From contig RHGM01000001.1 of NCBI GenBank assembly GCA_003724185.1, positions 868,001 through 932,000 of the forward strand: 64,000 nt of DNA, written 5' to 3'. Of the stretch, positions 53,925 to 63,475 are shown piece after piece. The position numbers were made by a program, and so were the translations under genes. Below the pieces are notes generated by a model. It was not told where the DNA came from. It worked only from the letters and a program-made list of their open reading frames with translations, and did no database searches. This DNA is from Porphyrobacter sp. IPPAS B-1204 (GTDB lineage Bacteria > Pseudomonadota > Alphaproteobacteria > Sphingomonadales > Sphingomonadaceae). Positions within the stretch are counted from its first letter, which is position 1; every line of letters starts with the position of its first letter.

Positions 53925-55052
53925 ATGATGAAGTGCACATCGATCACCCTTGCCGCAGGCTCGGCCCTGCTTGCTCTCGCCTTGCCCGCCCTTGCCCAGC
54001 TCCCGCCCGAGCTTGCCGCCTTTGACGAACAGGTGCCGGGCGACCTGATCAACGATCCTACCCGGATCGATTGGGCAAGCTATGGCGAGAATTACGAGAC
54101 CAGCGGGCGGCAGGCGGCCGACATCCCCGGCGGCGGCGCGGCGCGGGTGTTTGACATCAGGGCCAAGGGCGCATTTCCTTATACGGTCGCGGCCAACGTC
54201 CCCCTGCTGGACGATGTCAAATCAGGCGATCAGGTCACGGTCGGCTTCTACGCCCGCGTTGTCAGCACCGAAAGAACGGACGGCAAGGGCCTGATCGGCG
54301 TGCGTTTTCAGGAGAATGCGGCACCCTATGGCGGGTTTGGCGACACCAATGTGCTGGTGGGGTCGGAATGGGAATGGTACGAAGTCAGCGCCCGCGCCGA
54401 CAAGCGCATCCGCAAGGCCGACGCGATCGTTGCGCTGCAACTGGCGGGCGCGAAACAGCAGATCGAGATCGGTCAGACCATCGTGGTCAAGGGCTCTCCC
54501 ACCATCGTCGCCAAGACCGTGGTCGCCGCCGCGCCTGCGCCCAGTCTGAAAGATCCTGCCAGCATCGAAATGCCCGATGCCCTGCGCAGCGCCGGGCAGC
54601 TGATCAATGATCCCACCAACCGCGCCTGGGCGCATGGCGGGGCCGGTGGCAGCTGGCAGGGGCTGGATATCCCGGAAATCTGGCTCCAGAAAGCGACCCG
54701 CTTCACCACCACCAAGGTGGGCGAGAACCGCTGGGATCTGACCACGGCAATCCCGATCCTGCCGGACATCAAGGAAGGTGACCAGTTCACCGTCGCGGTG
54801 GTCGCCCGCACGGTCAGCGCCCAGACCGACAACGGCAAGGGCCTGATCTATGCCCGCATCCAGGGCACCATGCCGCCCTATGAGGGATTCGGCGACAAGG
54901 TCTTCAAGATCGGTGACCGCTGGCAGATGGTAAACCTGCCCTTCACCGCCACCCGCGGCTTTGGCGCAGGCGAGGCGACGGTCACACTCCATTTCGCCGC
55001 CGCCGCGCAAAACGTCGAGGTCGGGCCGGTTTACGTCTTCAAGACGAACTAG
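53925..55052 (+). CDS. Secreted protein of two tandem carbohydrate-binding-like beta domains
   Basis: 375 aa from ATG 53925 behind GAGGAG (a TTG at 53910 overlaps that site). Signal peptide (LAAGSALLALALPALAQ), then two homologous repeats of about 150 residues. Each begins LINDPT and carries DIP, DGKGLI or NGKGLI, AARVQ-type strands, GFGD and a final IEIGQTIVVKG or VEVGPVYVFKT. The repeats look like carbohydrate-binding modules without a catalytic domain. It follows the GH5 gene and may tether or assist it; unproven. Confidence 0.8.
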   Translation: MMKCTSITLAAGSALLALALPALAQLPPELAAFDEQVPGDLINDPTRIDWASYGENYETSGRQAADIPGGGAARVFDIRAKGAFPYTVAANVPLLDDVKSGDQVTVGFYARVVSTERTDGKGLIGVRFQENAAPYGGFGDTNVLVGSEWEWYEVSARADKRIRKADAIVALQLAGAKQQIEIGQTIVVKGSPTIVAKTVVAAAPAPSLKDPASIEMPDALRSAGQLINDPTNRAWAHGGAGGSWQGLDIPEIWLQKATRFTTTKVGENRWDLTTAIPILPDIKEGDQFTVAVVARTVSAQTDNGKGLIYARIQGTMPPYEGFGDKVFKIGDRWQMVNLPFTATRGFGAGEATVTLHFAAAAQNVEVGPVYVFKTN

Positions 55053-55061
55053 CCTCCCGGT

Positions 55062-56711
55062 TCATCCCGGCGAAAAGGCATAGGGGCCAACCACCAGCCC
55101 GGTGAACAGCCCCGCATGAACCGAGGCGAGCGGCTCGACATTGATCGCGGCCCCCAAGGGCTGCCATGCGCTGTCGCCTGCCACGCGCCAGAACACCCGC
55201 GCGCTGCCGCCATCCAGCGCGAGCTTCAGCTCAAGCGGCGCATCGGTGGCGAGCGGCGCTTCGGCCACGACCACGCCGCTTGCGTTCTGGTCCGGCGATG
55301 TGCGCAGCCGCACCACAAGCCGCCCGCGCTCCTTGCCCGCGGCGAGGAAATGCGTCTCGTCCATGAAGGCCAGCAGCCCGGCAAAATCGCTGCCACGTTC
55401 GGGCGTGAAGGTCAGCCGGGTGGTGATTTCGGCTGTGTGGTGCCGCAGCCGCCGCCCGGTGAAGGCAGGCTTGCCCACACTCCCCGCTGCCGCCGGGCCT
55501 GCAATCACGTGCAGCGCGCCGGATTTCACCGTCCATTGTGCCCCCTGCCCCGGCGTGCGCAGGCCGATCCATTCATCGGACAGCGCGCTGTCAAACTCCT
55601 CGCGCCAGCGGTCCCATTCGGACGCAGGCGAAGCAGGCAGGTTGGGCTTGGCCAGCACCAACGGCACCCCCTCCTGCCGGTCAAGGAAACGCGGCCAGCC
55701 ATCCTGCCAGCGCAGCGGCAGCAGGAACGTCTCGCGCCCCAGCAACGTCGATTGCCCCGCAAACGGCCGCGTCGCAAGGAAGACACCCCACCACGTGCCA
55801 TCGTCCAGTTCGACGATGTCGGCATGTCCCGTCGCCTCGATCCGGTCAGGGCGGTCTGCGGGCAGATCGCGCTGGGTCAGGATGGGGTTGAACGGCCCCG
55901 GGGTGTACGGCCCGGTGACATTGGGCGCGCGGTAGATGGTTTGCGAATGCTGGTCTGCCGTGCCCCCCTCGGCGGTCAGGAGGTAGTACCAGTCACCCAC
56001 CTTGTAGATATGCGGACCCTCGGCCCAGATCGGATTGGTGGCAGGATCGACCCCGCCATCGACCAGCAGGGTGCGCTCGGGAAGAACCCGCATTGCGGCC
56101 GGATCGAACTGCTGCATCCACAGCGCACGGTGGCCTTCGTAACGCGGCTCACCCGGAGGGGCATCGTTGTAGACGATCCATGCCCTGCCATCCGCATCGA
56201 AGAACAGCGACGGGTCGATCCCGCCGAAATCCAGCCACGCCGGATCGCTCCACGGCCCTGCCGGATCGGTGGCCGTGATGACAAAATTTCCGCCGCATTC
56301 GATACAGGTGTTCACGATCCAGAAGGTGCCGTCGTGATGGGTGATCGCTGGTGCGAACAGCCCGCGATTGGTCCCGAGTCCGGAAAAGTCGAGCTGGGTC
56401 GGGCGGTCGATGGCGTTGCCGATCAGCCGCCAGTTCACCAGATCAGTGCTGTGCAGGATCGGAAGGCCGGGAAACCAGCTGAAGGTCGAGGTGACGGCGT
56501 AGAAATCGCTGCCGACGCGCACGATCGAGGGATCGGGATGGAAGCCCGGGATCACCGGATTGCGGAATTGCCCCTCTGGCACGGGGGTCTGGCTTTCGGT
56601 CGATTCGTAGGCGAGCCAATCGAAACTGGCGACCACATCACGTGCGGACGCACCCCCGCCCGTCCCCGCCAATACCAGCGCGCCTGCCGCTGCCATCATC
56701 CTGCCCATCAT
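55062..56711 (-). CDS. GH43 beta-xylosidase / arabinofuranosidase (two-domain)
   Basis: 549 aa. ATG 56711 is preferred over 56717 because AGGAGG lies at the right spacing for the former. Signal peptide, then a five-bladed propeller with acidic residues in NPVIPGFHPDPSIVR, FGGIDPSLFFD and WAEGPHIYKVG, then a C-terminal beta sandwich (from about residue 375). This is the layout of GH43 xylan side-chain or xylooligosaccharide enzymes. Convergent with the two-repeat protein and divergent from xylX. Confidence 0.9.
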   Translation of the reverse strand: MMGRMMAAAGALVLAGTGGGASARDVVASFDWLAYESTESQTPVPEGQFRNPVIPGFHPDPSIVRVGSDFYAVTSTFSWFPGLPILHSTDLVNWRLIGNAIDRPTQLDFSGLGTNRGLFAPAITHHDGTFWIVNTCIECGGNFVITATDPAGPWSDPAWLDFGGIDPSLFFDADGRAWIVYNDAPPGEPRYEGHRALWMQQFDPAAMRVLPERTLLVDGGVDPATNPIWAEGPHIYKVGDWYYLLTAEGGTADQHSQTIYRAPNVTGPYTPGPFNPILTQRDLPADRPDRIEATGHADIVELDDGTWWGVFLATRPFAGQSTLLGRETFLLPLRWQDGWPRFLDRQEGVPLVLAKPNLPASPASEWDRWREEFDSALSDEWIGLRTPGQGAQWTVKSGALHVIAGPAAAGSVGKPAFTGRRLRHHTAEITTRLTFTPERGSDFAGLLAFMDETHFLAAGKERGRLVVRLRTSPDQNASGVVVAEAPLATDAPLELKLALDGGSARVFWRVAGDSAWQPLGAAINVEPLASVHAGLFTGLVVGPYAFSPG

Positions 56712-56772
56712 CGCCATTTCCTCCTGCCGATCCCGTGTTTTGGGGGCTTGTCGCCCCGCGATTGTGTGCTTA

Positions 56773-56786
56773 TGGTAGCGCTATCA
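56773..56786. promoter_or_regulatory. LacI-type operator-like site between GH43 and xylX
   Basis: TGGTAGCGCTATCA, an almost perfect dyad of the LacI pattern with central GCGC. It lies between the divergent GH43 and xylX genes, 23 bases before the xylX ATG, where it could repress both. Confidence 0.65.
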
Positions 56787-56808
56787 CTGCGGAGGGCAAG
56801 AGCCAGAA

Positions 56809-57933
56809 ATGGCCAAGGGGATACTTGAAAGTCTGCCGGCGGATTACCGCCAAGGCCATTTTATCGGGCGGGCGCAGTCGCCTGACGGGCCGTGCGTGAT
56901 CACGATTGCGGGCAATGTTCTTCATGATCTGACCGGCGTTGCCAGCACGGTCTCCGGTGCGATTGCGCGGCGCAGTTTTAGCGGCGGCACAGTTATCGGC
57001 CCGGTCGAGGATGGTCTGCCGGAGGGCTGGTCGCTGCTCTCGCCGGTCGACCTCCAGACCATCAAGGCCAGCGGCGTCACCTTCGCCCTGTCCGCCATCG
57101 AACGCGTGATCGAGGAACGTGCCCGCGGCGATGCATCGGCGGCCGCCGCGATCCGCACGCAGCTGGAAGGACAGATCGGATCGGGCATTCGCTCGGTCGT
57201 GCCGGGCAGCCCGGCGGCGGCGCAGCTCAAGCATGCGCTGATCGAGGCGGGCATGTGGTCGCAATATCTCGAGGTCGCGATTGGCCCGGATGCGGAGATT
57301 TTCTCAAAGGCCCCGACCCTTTCTGCTGTCGGCACCGGCGCCCGGGTCGGCGTGCGTTCGGATTCGCATTGGAACAACCCGGAACCCGAAGTGGTGCTGG
57401 TCTGCGATGCGGACGGCGCGGTTGTCGGCGCAACGCTCGGCAATGACGTCAACCTGCGCGATTTCGAGGGCCGTTCGGCGCTGCTGTTGTCCAAGGCCAA
57501 GGACAACAACGCCAGCTGCGCCATCGGCCCCTTCATCCGGCTGTTTGACGAGCACTTCACGATCGACGATGTGCGCGGCGCCGATGTGGAACTCACCATC
57601 GAAGGGCCGGAAGGCTACCGGCTCGAAGGCCGCAACGACATGAGCCAGATCAGCCGCGACCCGCTCGATCTGGTGGCGCAGTGCCTCTCGGAACATCACT
57701 ATCCCGATGGATTCGTGCTGTTTTGCGGCACATTGTTCGCGCCGACACAGGACCGTGACATGCCGGGGGCAGGCTTCACGCACAAGGTCGGCGATGTGGT
57801 GACGATCCGTTCGCAGCGTCTCGGAGCGCTGACCAACACTGTCACGACATCGCGTGATGCACCGCCGTGGACGATGGGCATCGCCGCTTTCGTGCGCAAC
57901 CTTGCATCGCGCGGGTTGATCGACCGCATCTGA
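56809..57933 (+). CDS. xylX: 2-keto-3-deoxy-D-xylonate dehydratase (XylX-like)
   Basis: 374 aa. Fumarylacetoacetate-hydrolase-fold enzyme: TFALSAIERVIEERARGDA, LIEAGMWSQYLEVAIGPDAEIFSKAP, SDSHWNNPEPEVVLVCD with the metal-binding acidic residues, NDVNLRDFEGRSALLLSKAKDNNASCAIGPF and CGTLFAPTQDRDMPGAGFTHKVGD. The pattern is closely like Caulobacter XylX, which turns 2-keto-3-deoxyxylonate into 2-oxoglutarate semialdehyde. A related L-arabonate pathway enzyme cannot be excluded. Confidence 0.9.
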   Translation: MAKGILESLPADYRQGHFIGRAQSPDGPCVITIAGNVLHDLTGVASTVSGAIARRSFSGGTVIGPVEDGLPEGWSLLSPVDLQTIKASGVTFALSAIERVIEERARGDASAAAAIRTQLEGQIGSGIRSVVPGSPAAAQLKHALIEAGMWSQYLEVAIGPDAEIFSKAPTLSAVGTGARVGVRSDSHWNNPEPEVVLVCDADGAVVGATLGNDVNLRDFEGRSALLLSKAKDNNASCAIGPFIRLFDEHFTIDDVRGADVELTIEGPEGYRLEGRNDMSQISRDPLDLVAQCLSEHHYPDGFVLFCGTLFAPTQDRDMPGAGFTHKVGDVVTIRSQRLGALTNTVTTSRDAPPWTMGIAAFVRNLASRGLIDRI

Positions 57934-58010
57934 GCGGCGCGGCAACAGAATTTGACAAGGCGCGTCCGCTGGGGATCATCGGGCGCGGCAATGAGGGATG
58001 GGGACATAAT

Positions 58011-58796
58011 TTGGACGCGCAATCAAGCAGCGCCGGCGTGCACAGCGCGATCTACCCGAGCCTGACCGGGCGCCGGGTGATCGTCAGCGGTGGCGGCTCC
58101 GGCATCGGGGAAGCAATGGTCGAGGCCTTTGCGCGGCAGGGCGCTGCGGTGGGCTTTGTCGATATCCAGGAAAGCCCCAGCCAGCAGTTGATCCGCAGGC
58201 TGGAGGATATTGAAAATACGCCGTATTTCCTGCCCTGCGATATCACCGATAGTGATGATTACATGGCCAAGATCGCTGCCTTGATCGGGATGATCGGCGG
58301 CTGCGATGTGCTCATCAACAACGCCGCCAGCGATGATCGCCACAAGCTCGAAGACATCACGCCCGCCTATTGGGACGAGCGGATGGCGGTGAACCTCAAG
58401 CACCAGTTCTTCGCGGCGCAAGCGGTGGTCCCGGCAATGCGGGCGGCAGGCGGCGGGTCGATTGTCAACATGGGGTCGATCAGCTGGCATCTGGGTCTTC
58501 CCGATCTGGTGATCTACCAGACCGCCAAGGCCGCCATCGAGGGGCTGACCCGCAGCCTTGCGCGGGAGTTGGGGCGCGACAAAATCAGGGTCAACGCGAT
58601 CCTTCCGGGCAACGTCCAGACCCCGCGCCAGATGCAGTGGTATTCGCCCGAAGGCGAGGCGGAAATCGTTGCCGCCCAATGCCTTGATGGCCGCATCCAG
58701 CCCTCTGACATCGCCGCGATGGCGCTGTTCCTGGCATCGGACGATGCACGCTTCTGCACGGCGCACAATTACTGGGTCGATGGCGGATGGAGGTGA
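58011..58796 (+). CDS. xylB: Xylose dehydrogenase-like SDR (XylB-like)
   Basis: 261 aa from TTG 58011 (GGGGAC upstream); a longer frame overlaps xylX and a later GTG is at 58038. Short-chain dehydrogenase: SGGGSGIGE, INNAASDDRHKLEDITPAYWDERMAVNL, SMGSISWHLGLPDLVIYQTAKA and CTAHNYWVDGGWR, all motifs of Caulobacter D-xylose 1-dehydrogenase. NAD-dependent oxidation of xylose to the lactone is the likely role. Confidence 0.87.
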   Translation: MDAQSSSAGVHSAIYPSLTGRRVIVSGGGSGIGEAMVEAFARQGAAVGFVDIQESPSQQLIRRLEDIENTPYFLPCDITDSDDYMAKIAALIGMIGGCDVLINNAASDDRHKLEDITPAYWDERMAVNLKHQFFAAQAVVPAMRAAGGGSIVNMGSISWHLGLPDLVIYQTAKAAIEGLTRSLARELGRDKIRVNAILPGNVQTPRQMQWYSPEGEAEIVAAQCLDGRIQPSDIAAMALFLASDDARFCTAHNYWVDGGWR

Positions 58797-58798
58797 AC

Positions 58799-59671
58799 TT
58801 GCCGGTCACCGCAGTGCTCGCTGCCGACAGCCTGCTCGGCGAAGGCGCGCTGTGGGACGAGGGGCGCGGGATTGTATGGTTCGTCGACATCAAACGCCGC
58901 CGGTTGTGGCATTTCGATCCGTCCAACGGCAGCAACGGCTTTGCCGAAGCACCCGAGCAGATCGGCTGGGCGCTGCCTGCCGAAGGGGGCCTGCTGCTGT
59001 GCGGGTTGAAGGATGGGCTGTACACCTTTGCCCCGGAAACTGATACATTCACAAAGCTTTGCGCGGTGCCGGGCGAGCCTGCGACCAACCGGCTCAACGA
59101 TGCCTGCACCGATCCCTGGGGCCGCGTTTGGTTTGGATCGATGGACGATTCCGAAAGCGCGGCGTCGGGCCGGTTCTACGTTTTTGACCGCGGCAGCATC
59201 CGCGCCGAGGGGCCTTCTGGCATCGCCATCACCAATGGCCCTGCCGTCAACGCATCGGGCACCCGCATCTATTTCACTGATACAATTGCACAAAACATAA
59301 TGGTCGCCGACCTTTCTGCGCAAGGCGTAGGCGAAGCGCGCCTGTTTGCCGATACCGGCACGCTGTTCACCAAGGCCTACCCCGATGGCCCGGTGGTCGA
59401 TGCCGAGGATCACGTCTGGACGGGGCTTTATCACGGTTCCTGCGTTGCGCGGTTTTCGCCAGATGGTCAGCTGGTCGCCACCGTCCCGATCCCGGCCCGC
59501 GACATTACCAAGATGGCGTTTGGCGGGCCCGATTTCAGAACCGCCTATGTCACATCGGCGACCAAGAACATGTCCCTACAGGACATGGCGCAAATGCCGC
59601 AGGCAGGCAGCCTGTTCGCCTTCGCCGCGCCGGTGGCCGGCTTTGCGCAGCCGCGCGTGAAACTGTCATGA
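58799..59671 (+). CDS. xylC: SMP-30/gluconolactonase family lactonase (XylC-like)
   Basis: 290 aa from TTG 58799, chosen because GGAGGTGA sits at the right spacing (an ATG at 58787 overlaps the dehydrogenase). Six-bladed propeller of the SMP-30 / regucalcin type: LLGEGALWDEG holding the metal Glu, TNRLNDACTDPWGRVWFGSMD with the conserved Asn and Asp, and PDGPVVDAEDHVWTGLYHGS. It would open xylono-lactone to xylonate. Overlaps the next gene (ATGA). Confidence 0.87.
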   Translation: MPVTAVLAADSLLGEGALWDEGRGIVWFVDIKRRRLWHFDPSNGSNGFAEAPEQIGWALPAEGGLLLCGLKDGLYTFAPETDTFTKLCAVPGEPATNRLNDACTDPWGRVWFGSMDDSESAASGRFYVFDRGSIRAEGPSGIAITNGPAVNASGTRIYFTDTIAQNIMVADLSAQGVGEARLFADTGTLFTKAYPDGPVVDAEDHVWTGLYHGSCVARFSPDGQLVATVPIPARDITKMAFGGPDFRTAYVTSATKNMSLQDMAQMPQAGSLFAFAAPVAGFAQPRVKLS

Positions 59672-61584
59672 TCGCTCGCCTTTTCAGGGACCTGCTGCCC
59701 GCGCTTGCCATGCTGTGGCCGGTCGCCGCAGCGTCCAACCCCGCCCTTGGCCCTGCTTATGGGGACAATATGGTGCTGCAATCCGGCCAGCCGCTGACCC
59801 TTGCCGGGCGCAGTCAAGCAGGGGTCAAAGTGGTGGCAAGACTGGGCAAGCACGAGGCTGGTGCCATCAGCGATGCCTCTGGGGCCTTCTCCATCACCCT
59901 GCCCGCGCAGCCCACCAGTACCGCCCCGCTCACTCTGACCCTCAGCGACGAAAGCGGCTCAACAGCCTATCGCAACATTCTCATTGGAAACGTCTTTTTG
60001 TGCGGCGGACAGTCCAACATGGAGCTTTCCGTCTCCCGCGCGCTTGATGCCGACAACCAGCTGCGCAGCGCGGCCGATGACGGCATCCGGCTGCTGAAGG
60101 TGCCGAAATCGACCGCGCCGCTTGCGCAAACCGCGTTTGCCGCGCCGGTGGCATGGACGCCCGCGACCCAGGACACCGCCGCCGAATTTTCCGCAGCCTG
60201 CTTCTACATGGCAAAATCGCTGCGTAGGAAAGACCCCGCCACACCCATCGGGCTGATCCATGCCAACTGGGGCGGCAGCGCGGCGCGAGCGTGGCTCGAC
60301 CCGCAGGGCGTGCGGGCCTTGCATGGTGACGACGCGCTGGCCCAGCTCGGACTGTACGTGCGCGATCCCTATGCCGCGACGCAGGCCTTCGTGCCGCAAT
60401 GGTTCGACTGGTGGCGCAAGGCTGACAGCTGGCGCGAGCCGTGGCGTGACCCCGGCAGCCTCAACTGGAAGCCGATCCCCAAATTTGCGGTATGGAACGA
60501 ATGGACCGGCACGGGGCTGGACACCGATCCGCAGGCCAATGTGTGGCTGCGCCAGACCTTCACGCTCACTGCCGATCAGGCGCGCGGCGACGGACAACTG
60601 GCGATTGGCGCGATCGACGATCTCGACCTTACCTTCGTCAACGGCCAGCCGGTCGGTTACACCTTCGGCTGGGGGGTGGAGCGCACCTACCGCGTGCCCG
60701 CACAGCACCTGAAGGCGGGGGAGAACGTGGTCCTCATCGCCGCCAACAATGCGTGGGGCACCGGCGGCTTTTCAGGTGGGCCGGAGCGGTTGTTCTTCAC
60801 CACCGCCAACGCAGAGCGCGTGCCGCTCGCCGCCGATTGGGATTATGCCACGAGCGCGGTCAAGGGCGTGCCCCCGCGTGCGCCGTGGGATGCCAATGCG
60901 GGCATGGGGGTGATGCACAACGCCATGATCGCGCCGATTGGGCCGATGCGGCTGGCGGGCGTGGCCTGGTATCAGGGCGAATCCGATGTCGGTCAGCCCG
61001 ATTACGACCGCAAGCTTGCCGCGCTGTTCGCCGGATGGCGCCGCCAGTTCGGTGCCGACACGCGGATGCTGGTGGTGCAGCTTGCCGATTTTGGCGAGCG
61101 CCGATCGGCCCCCGGCGAATCCGGCTGGGCGCAGTTGCGCAGCGAGCAGGTGAAAGCCGTGCAGGGCGACACCAATACCGCGCTGGTCACCGCCATCGAC
61201 ATCGGCGAGCCGACCGACATCCATCCGGCCAACAAGAATGATCTGGGCAAGCGACTGGCCGAAGCCTTTAACGGCCGCGCCTTGCCCATGCCGGAACGCG
61301 CCGTTCTGGAAGGAGGCACAGTGACAGTCAGCTTCACCGGGATCGAAGGCGCGTTACAGGCGCACAGCGGACTATATCCGCTGGGGGTTGAACTGTGCGC
61401 GGCTGGCGCTGGCACCTGCCGTTTCGTGCTGGCGCGGCTTGACGGCCCCCGCATGGTCATTCCCGTGCCGGACGGCATGGCGCCGACCCGCCTGCGTTAC
61501 GCCTGGGCCGATGCGCCGATCGTCAATCTGTTCGATGGCGGCGGGATGCCGATACCCGGCTTTGCGCTTGAAATTGCGCGCTAG
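59668..61584 (+). CDS. Sialate O-acetylesterase-like SGNH esterase
   Basis: 638 aa; ATG overlaps the lactonase stop. Signal peptide, then GDNMVLQSGQPL, catalytic serine block GQSNMELSVSRALD, IGLIHANWGGSAARAWL, an inserted jelly-roll (DQARGDGQLAIGAIDDLDLTFVNGQPVG), then VAWYQGESDV and a late DIHPANKNDLGKRLA with the His/Asp. In a xylan locus it most likely removes acetyl groups from xylan, though named for sialic acid. Confidence 0.88.
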   Translation: MIARLFRDLLPALAMLWPVAAASNPALGPAYGDNMVLQSGQPLTLAGRSQAGVKVVARLGKHEAGAISDASGAFSITLPAQPTSTAPLTLTLSDESGSTAYRNILIGNVFLCGGQSNMELSVSRALDADNQLRSAADDGIRLLKVPKSTAPLAQTAFAAPVAWTPATQDTAAEFSAACFYMAKSLRRKDPATPIGLIHANWGGSAARAWLDPQGVRALHGDDALAQLGLYVRDPYAATQAFVPQWFDWWRKADSWREPWRDPGSLNWKPIPKFAVWNEWTGTGLDTDPQANVWLRQTFTLTADQARGDGQLAIGAIDDLDLTFVNGQPVGYTFGWGVERTYRVPAQHLKAGENVVLIAANNAWGTGGFSGGPERLFFTTANAERVPLAADWDYATSAVKGVPPRAPWDANAGMGVMHNAMIAPIGPMRLAGVAWYQGESDVGQPDYDRKLAALFAGWRRQFGADTRMLVVQLADFGERRSAPGESGWAQLRSEQVKAVQGDTNTALVTAIDIGEPTDIHPANKNDLGKRLAEAFNGRALPMPERAVLEGGTVTVSFTGIEGALQAHSGLYPLGVELCAAGAGTCRFVLARLDGPRMVIPVPDGMAPTRLRYAWADAPIVNLFDGGGMPIPGFALEIAR

Positions 61585-61621
61585 TCTTGCGCAGGCAGCT
61601 TTGCGCGGTCACACCGATACC

Positions 61622-62485
61622 ATGCCGGACATGCCCGAACTGATACTGGAATGCGGCGATTGGCGCGCGCAGGTTGTGCCGCAAGGCGGGCTGCTGGGCG
61701 CGCTCGATCACCGCGGTGTGGCGGTGATGCGGCCCATGACTGCGGGCGCAACCTCGCCGCTGGAGGCTGCGTGCTTTCCGATGGTGCCGTGGTGCAACCG
61801 CATCGCAAATGCCCGCTTCATGTGGGAGAACACGGCCACGTGGCTCGCCCGCAATTTCATGCCCGAACGTCATGCGATCCACGGTCATGGCTGGCAATCG
61901 GAATGGTCGGTGGCCGAGCTTGACCAAGGAACCTGCATGATGACCCACAGCCATGACGGGGCAGCGCCCGGCTGGCCGTGGGCCTATGTGGCGAAGCAGA
62001 CAATCCGGCTGTCTGACGCAGGCTGCACGGTGACGCTGGCGCTCACCAATCTTTCCGAGCGTTTGATGCCGGCAGGGATCGGTCTTCACCCCTATCTGCG
62101 CCGCCGTCCGGAAAGCCGGGTCGCATTCCGGTCCGGACCGATTGTTGCGGTGGGTGCGGATATGATCCCCAGCGGTGCGCATATGCCTCCCAACCACTTC
62201 GCCGACTTCGCGGCCGATGGCGGCGCAGCACTGCCGCAGAACGGGATTGTAATCGATCATTGCTACACCGGCTGGCACGGCGCAGCGCTGGTCACCGATA
62301 ACAGCGGGACGATTACCCTTCAGGCCGAAGGAGCGGGGCACCTTCACCTCTATGCGCCCGAAGACCCGTCAATCCTGTGCCTCGAGCCGGTCAATCACCT
62401 GCCCGACGCTGCCAATACCGGCGGGATGCCCCTGATCGCGCCGGGTGAGACGGAGAGCCTGAGCCTGCGGATCGGCGTCCTTTAA
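61622..62485 (+). CDS. Aldose 1-epimerase
   Basis: 287 aa from ATG 61622. Galactose-mutarotase-like: FPMVPWCNRIANARF, HAIHGHGWQSEWSV with catalytic His, GIGLHPYL with the second His, and CLEPVNHLPDAAN with the Glu/His loop. Interconverts alpha and beta anomers of sugars such as xylose before oxidation. No signal peptide, so cytoplasmic. Converges on the GH43 gene (four-base overlap). Confidence 0.92.
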   Translation: MPDMPELILECGDWRAQVVPQGGLLGALDHRGVAVMRPMTAGATSPLEAACFPMVPWCNRIANARFMWENTATWLARNFMPERHAIHGHGWQSEWSVAELDQGTCMMTHSHDGAAPGWPWAYVAKQTIRLSDAGCTVTLALTNLSERLMPAGIGLHPYLRRRPESRVAFRSGPIVAVGADMIPSGAHMPPNHFADFAADGGAALPQNGIVIDHCYTGWHGAALVTDNSGTITLQAEGAGHLHLYAPEDPSILCLEPVNHLPDAANTGGMPLIAPGETESLSLRIGVL

Positions 62486-63459
62486 GGCAAAGGCGCGGTC
62501 ACTCCGGCGGCGGTCTGGGTGACCGGGCGCATCAGCCCCGCCTCGTCATAGGTGAGGTGCTCCACCGTGACCGCCCGCCGCCCGAGCGCACCTTTCCGCG
62601 TCCCGATGGTCAGCGCGGCATTGTGGAGGAACAGATACCACTGGCCCTTGAACTCGGCGATGCCGGGGTGGATGGTGAAGCTGCCCTCCCCCGATCCGGT
62701 CAGCTCGCCGCGATAGGTCCACGGGCCGTCGAGCGAGGTTGCTGTGGCATAGGACACCCGTTCATCGGTGTGCGTAGCGCGGTCGAGCGAGGCATAGGTT
62801 AGGTAGTACAGCCCGCCCCGCTTGTGGAGCCACGGCCCTTCCTCGAAATGCGGCGGGGTGATTTCGCGGATCGGCCCGTCGATGCTGACCATGTCCGCGC
62901 CGAGCTTCGCGATGTAGCACTGGCGGTTGCCCCACGCGATCCACCTGGTTCCGTCGTCATCGGTGAAGACAGTGGGGTCGATATCCTCCCAGCTGTGCGT
63001 CCCTTTGGGGGTCATGTCGTTGCTGATGAGCGCTGCGCCCTTGGCGTCCACAAAGGGGCCTTCGGGGCGGTCAGAGACGGCGACGCCGATGGCCTTGCCG
63101 GGCTTGGTCCCGTCATGTTCGACTGCGGCATAAAGCCAGTATCGCCCGCCTTTTGCGATCACCTGCGCGGCCCATGCGTCCTTTGACGCCCAGCGGAAAC
63201 CGGCGACATTCATGATCGCGCCGTGGAAGGTCCATTCCCGCATGTCCGTGGTGGAATAGGCCAGCCATTCGCGCATGTTGAACATCTCGCCCTCGCCCGC
63301 CTCGTCATGGCCGGTGTAGAGCCACAGCCGGTCGCCGATCACCACCGGCGCAGGGTCGGCGGTGAAGCGGTCGCGGATGATCGGGTTGCTGCCGGGCGCG
63401 GGTTCCTCCGCAGCGAGCGGACCGGCGGCCAGTAGCAGGGCGAGCGCGACCCACCTCAT
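62482..63459 (-). CDS. GH43 arabinofuranosidase/xylosidase-like enzyme (single domain)
   Basis: 325 aa. Signal peptide (WVALALLLAAGPLAAEE), then a GH43 propeller: RFTADPAPVVIGDRLWLYTGHD, HSWEDIDPTVFTDDDG and FEEGPWLHKRGGLYYL carry the three acidic catalytic positions. About 200 residues shorter than the upstream GH43 and lacking the C-terminal sandwich, so a different substrate is likely. Sixteen bases downstream of the xylD fragment and probably co-transcribed. Confidence 0.92.
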   Translation of the reverse strand: MRWVALALLLAAGPLAAEEPAPGSNPIIRDRFTADPAPVVIGDRLWLYTGHDEAGEGEMFNMREWLAYSTTDMREWTFHGAIMNVAGFRWASKDAWAAQVIAKGGRYWLYAAVEHDGTKPGKAIGVAVSDRPEGPFVDAKGAALISNDMTPKGTHSWEDIDPTVFTDDDGTRWIAWGNRQCYIAKLGADMVSIDGPIREITPPHFEEGPWLHKRGGLYYLTYASLDRATHTDERVSYATATSLDGPWTYRGELTGSGEGSFTIHPGIAEFKGQWYLFLHNAALTIGTRKGALGRRAVTVEHLTYDEAGLMRPVTQTAAGVTAPLP

Positions 63460-63475
63460 CAGTGCCCCTCCCCCA

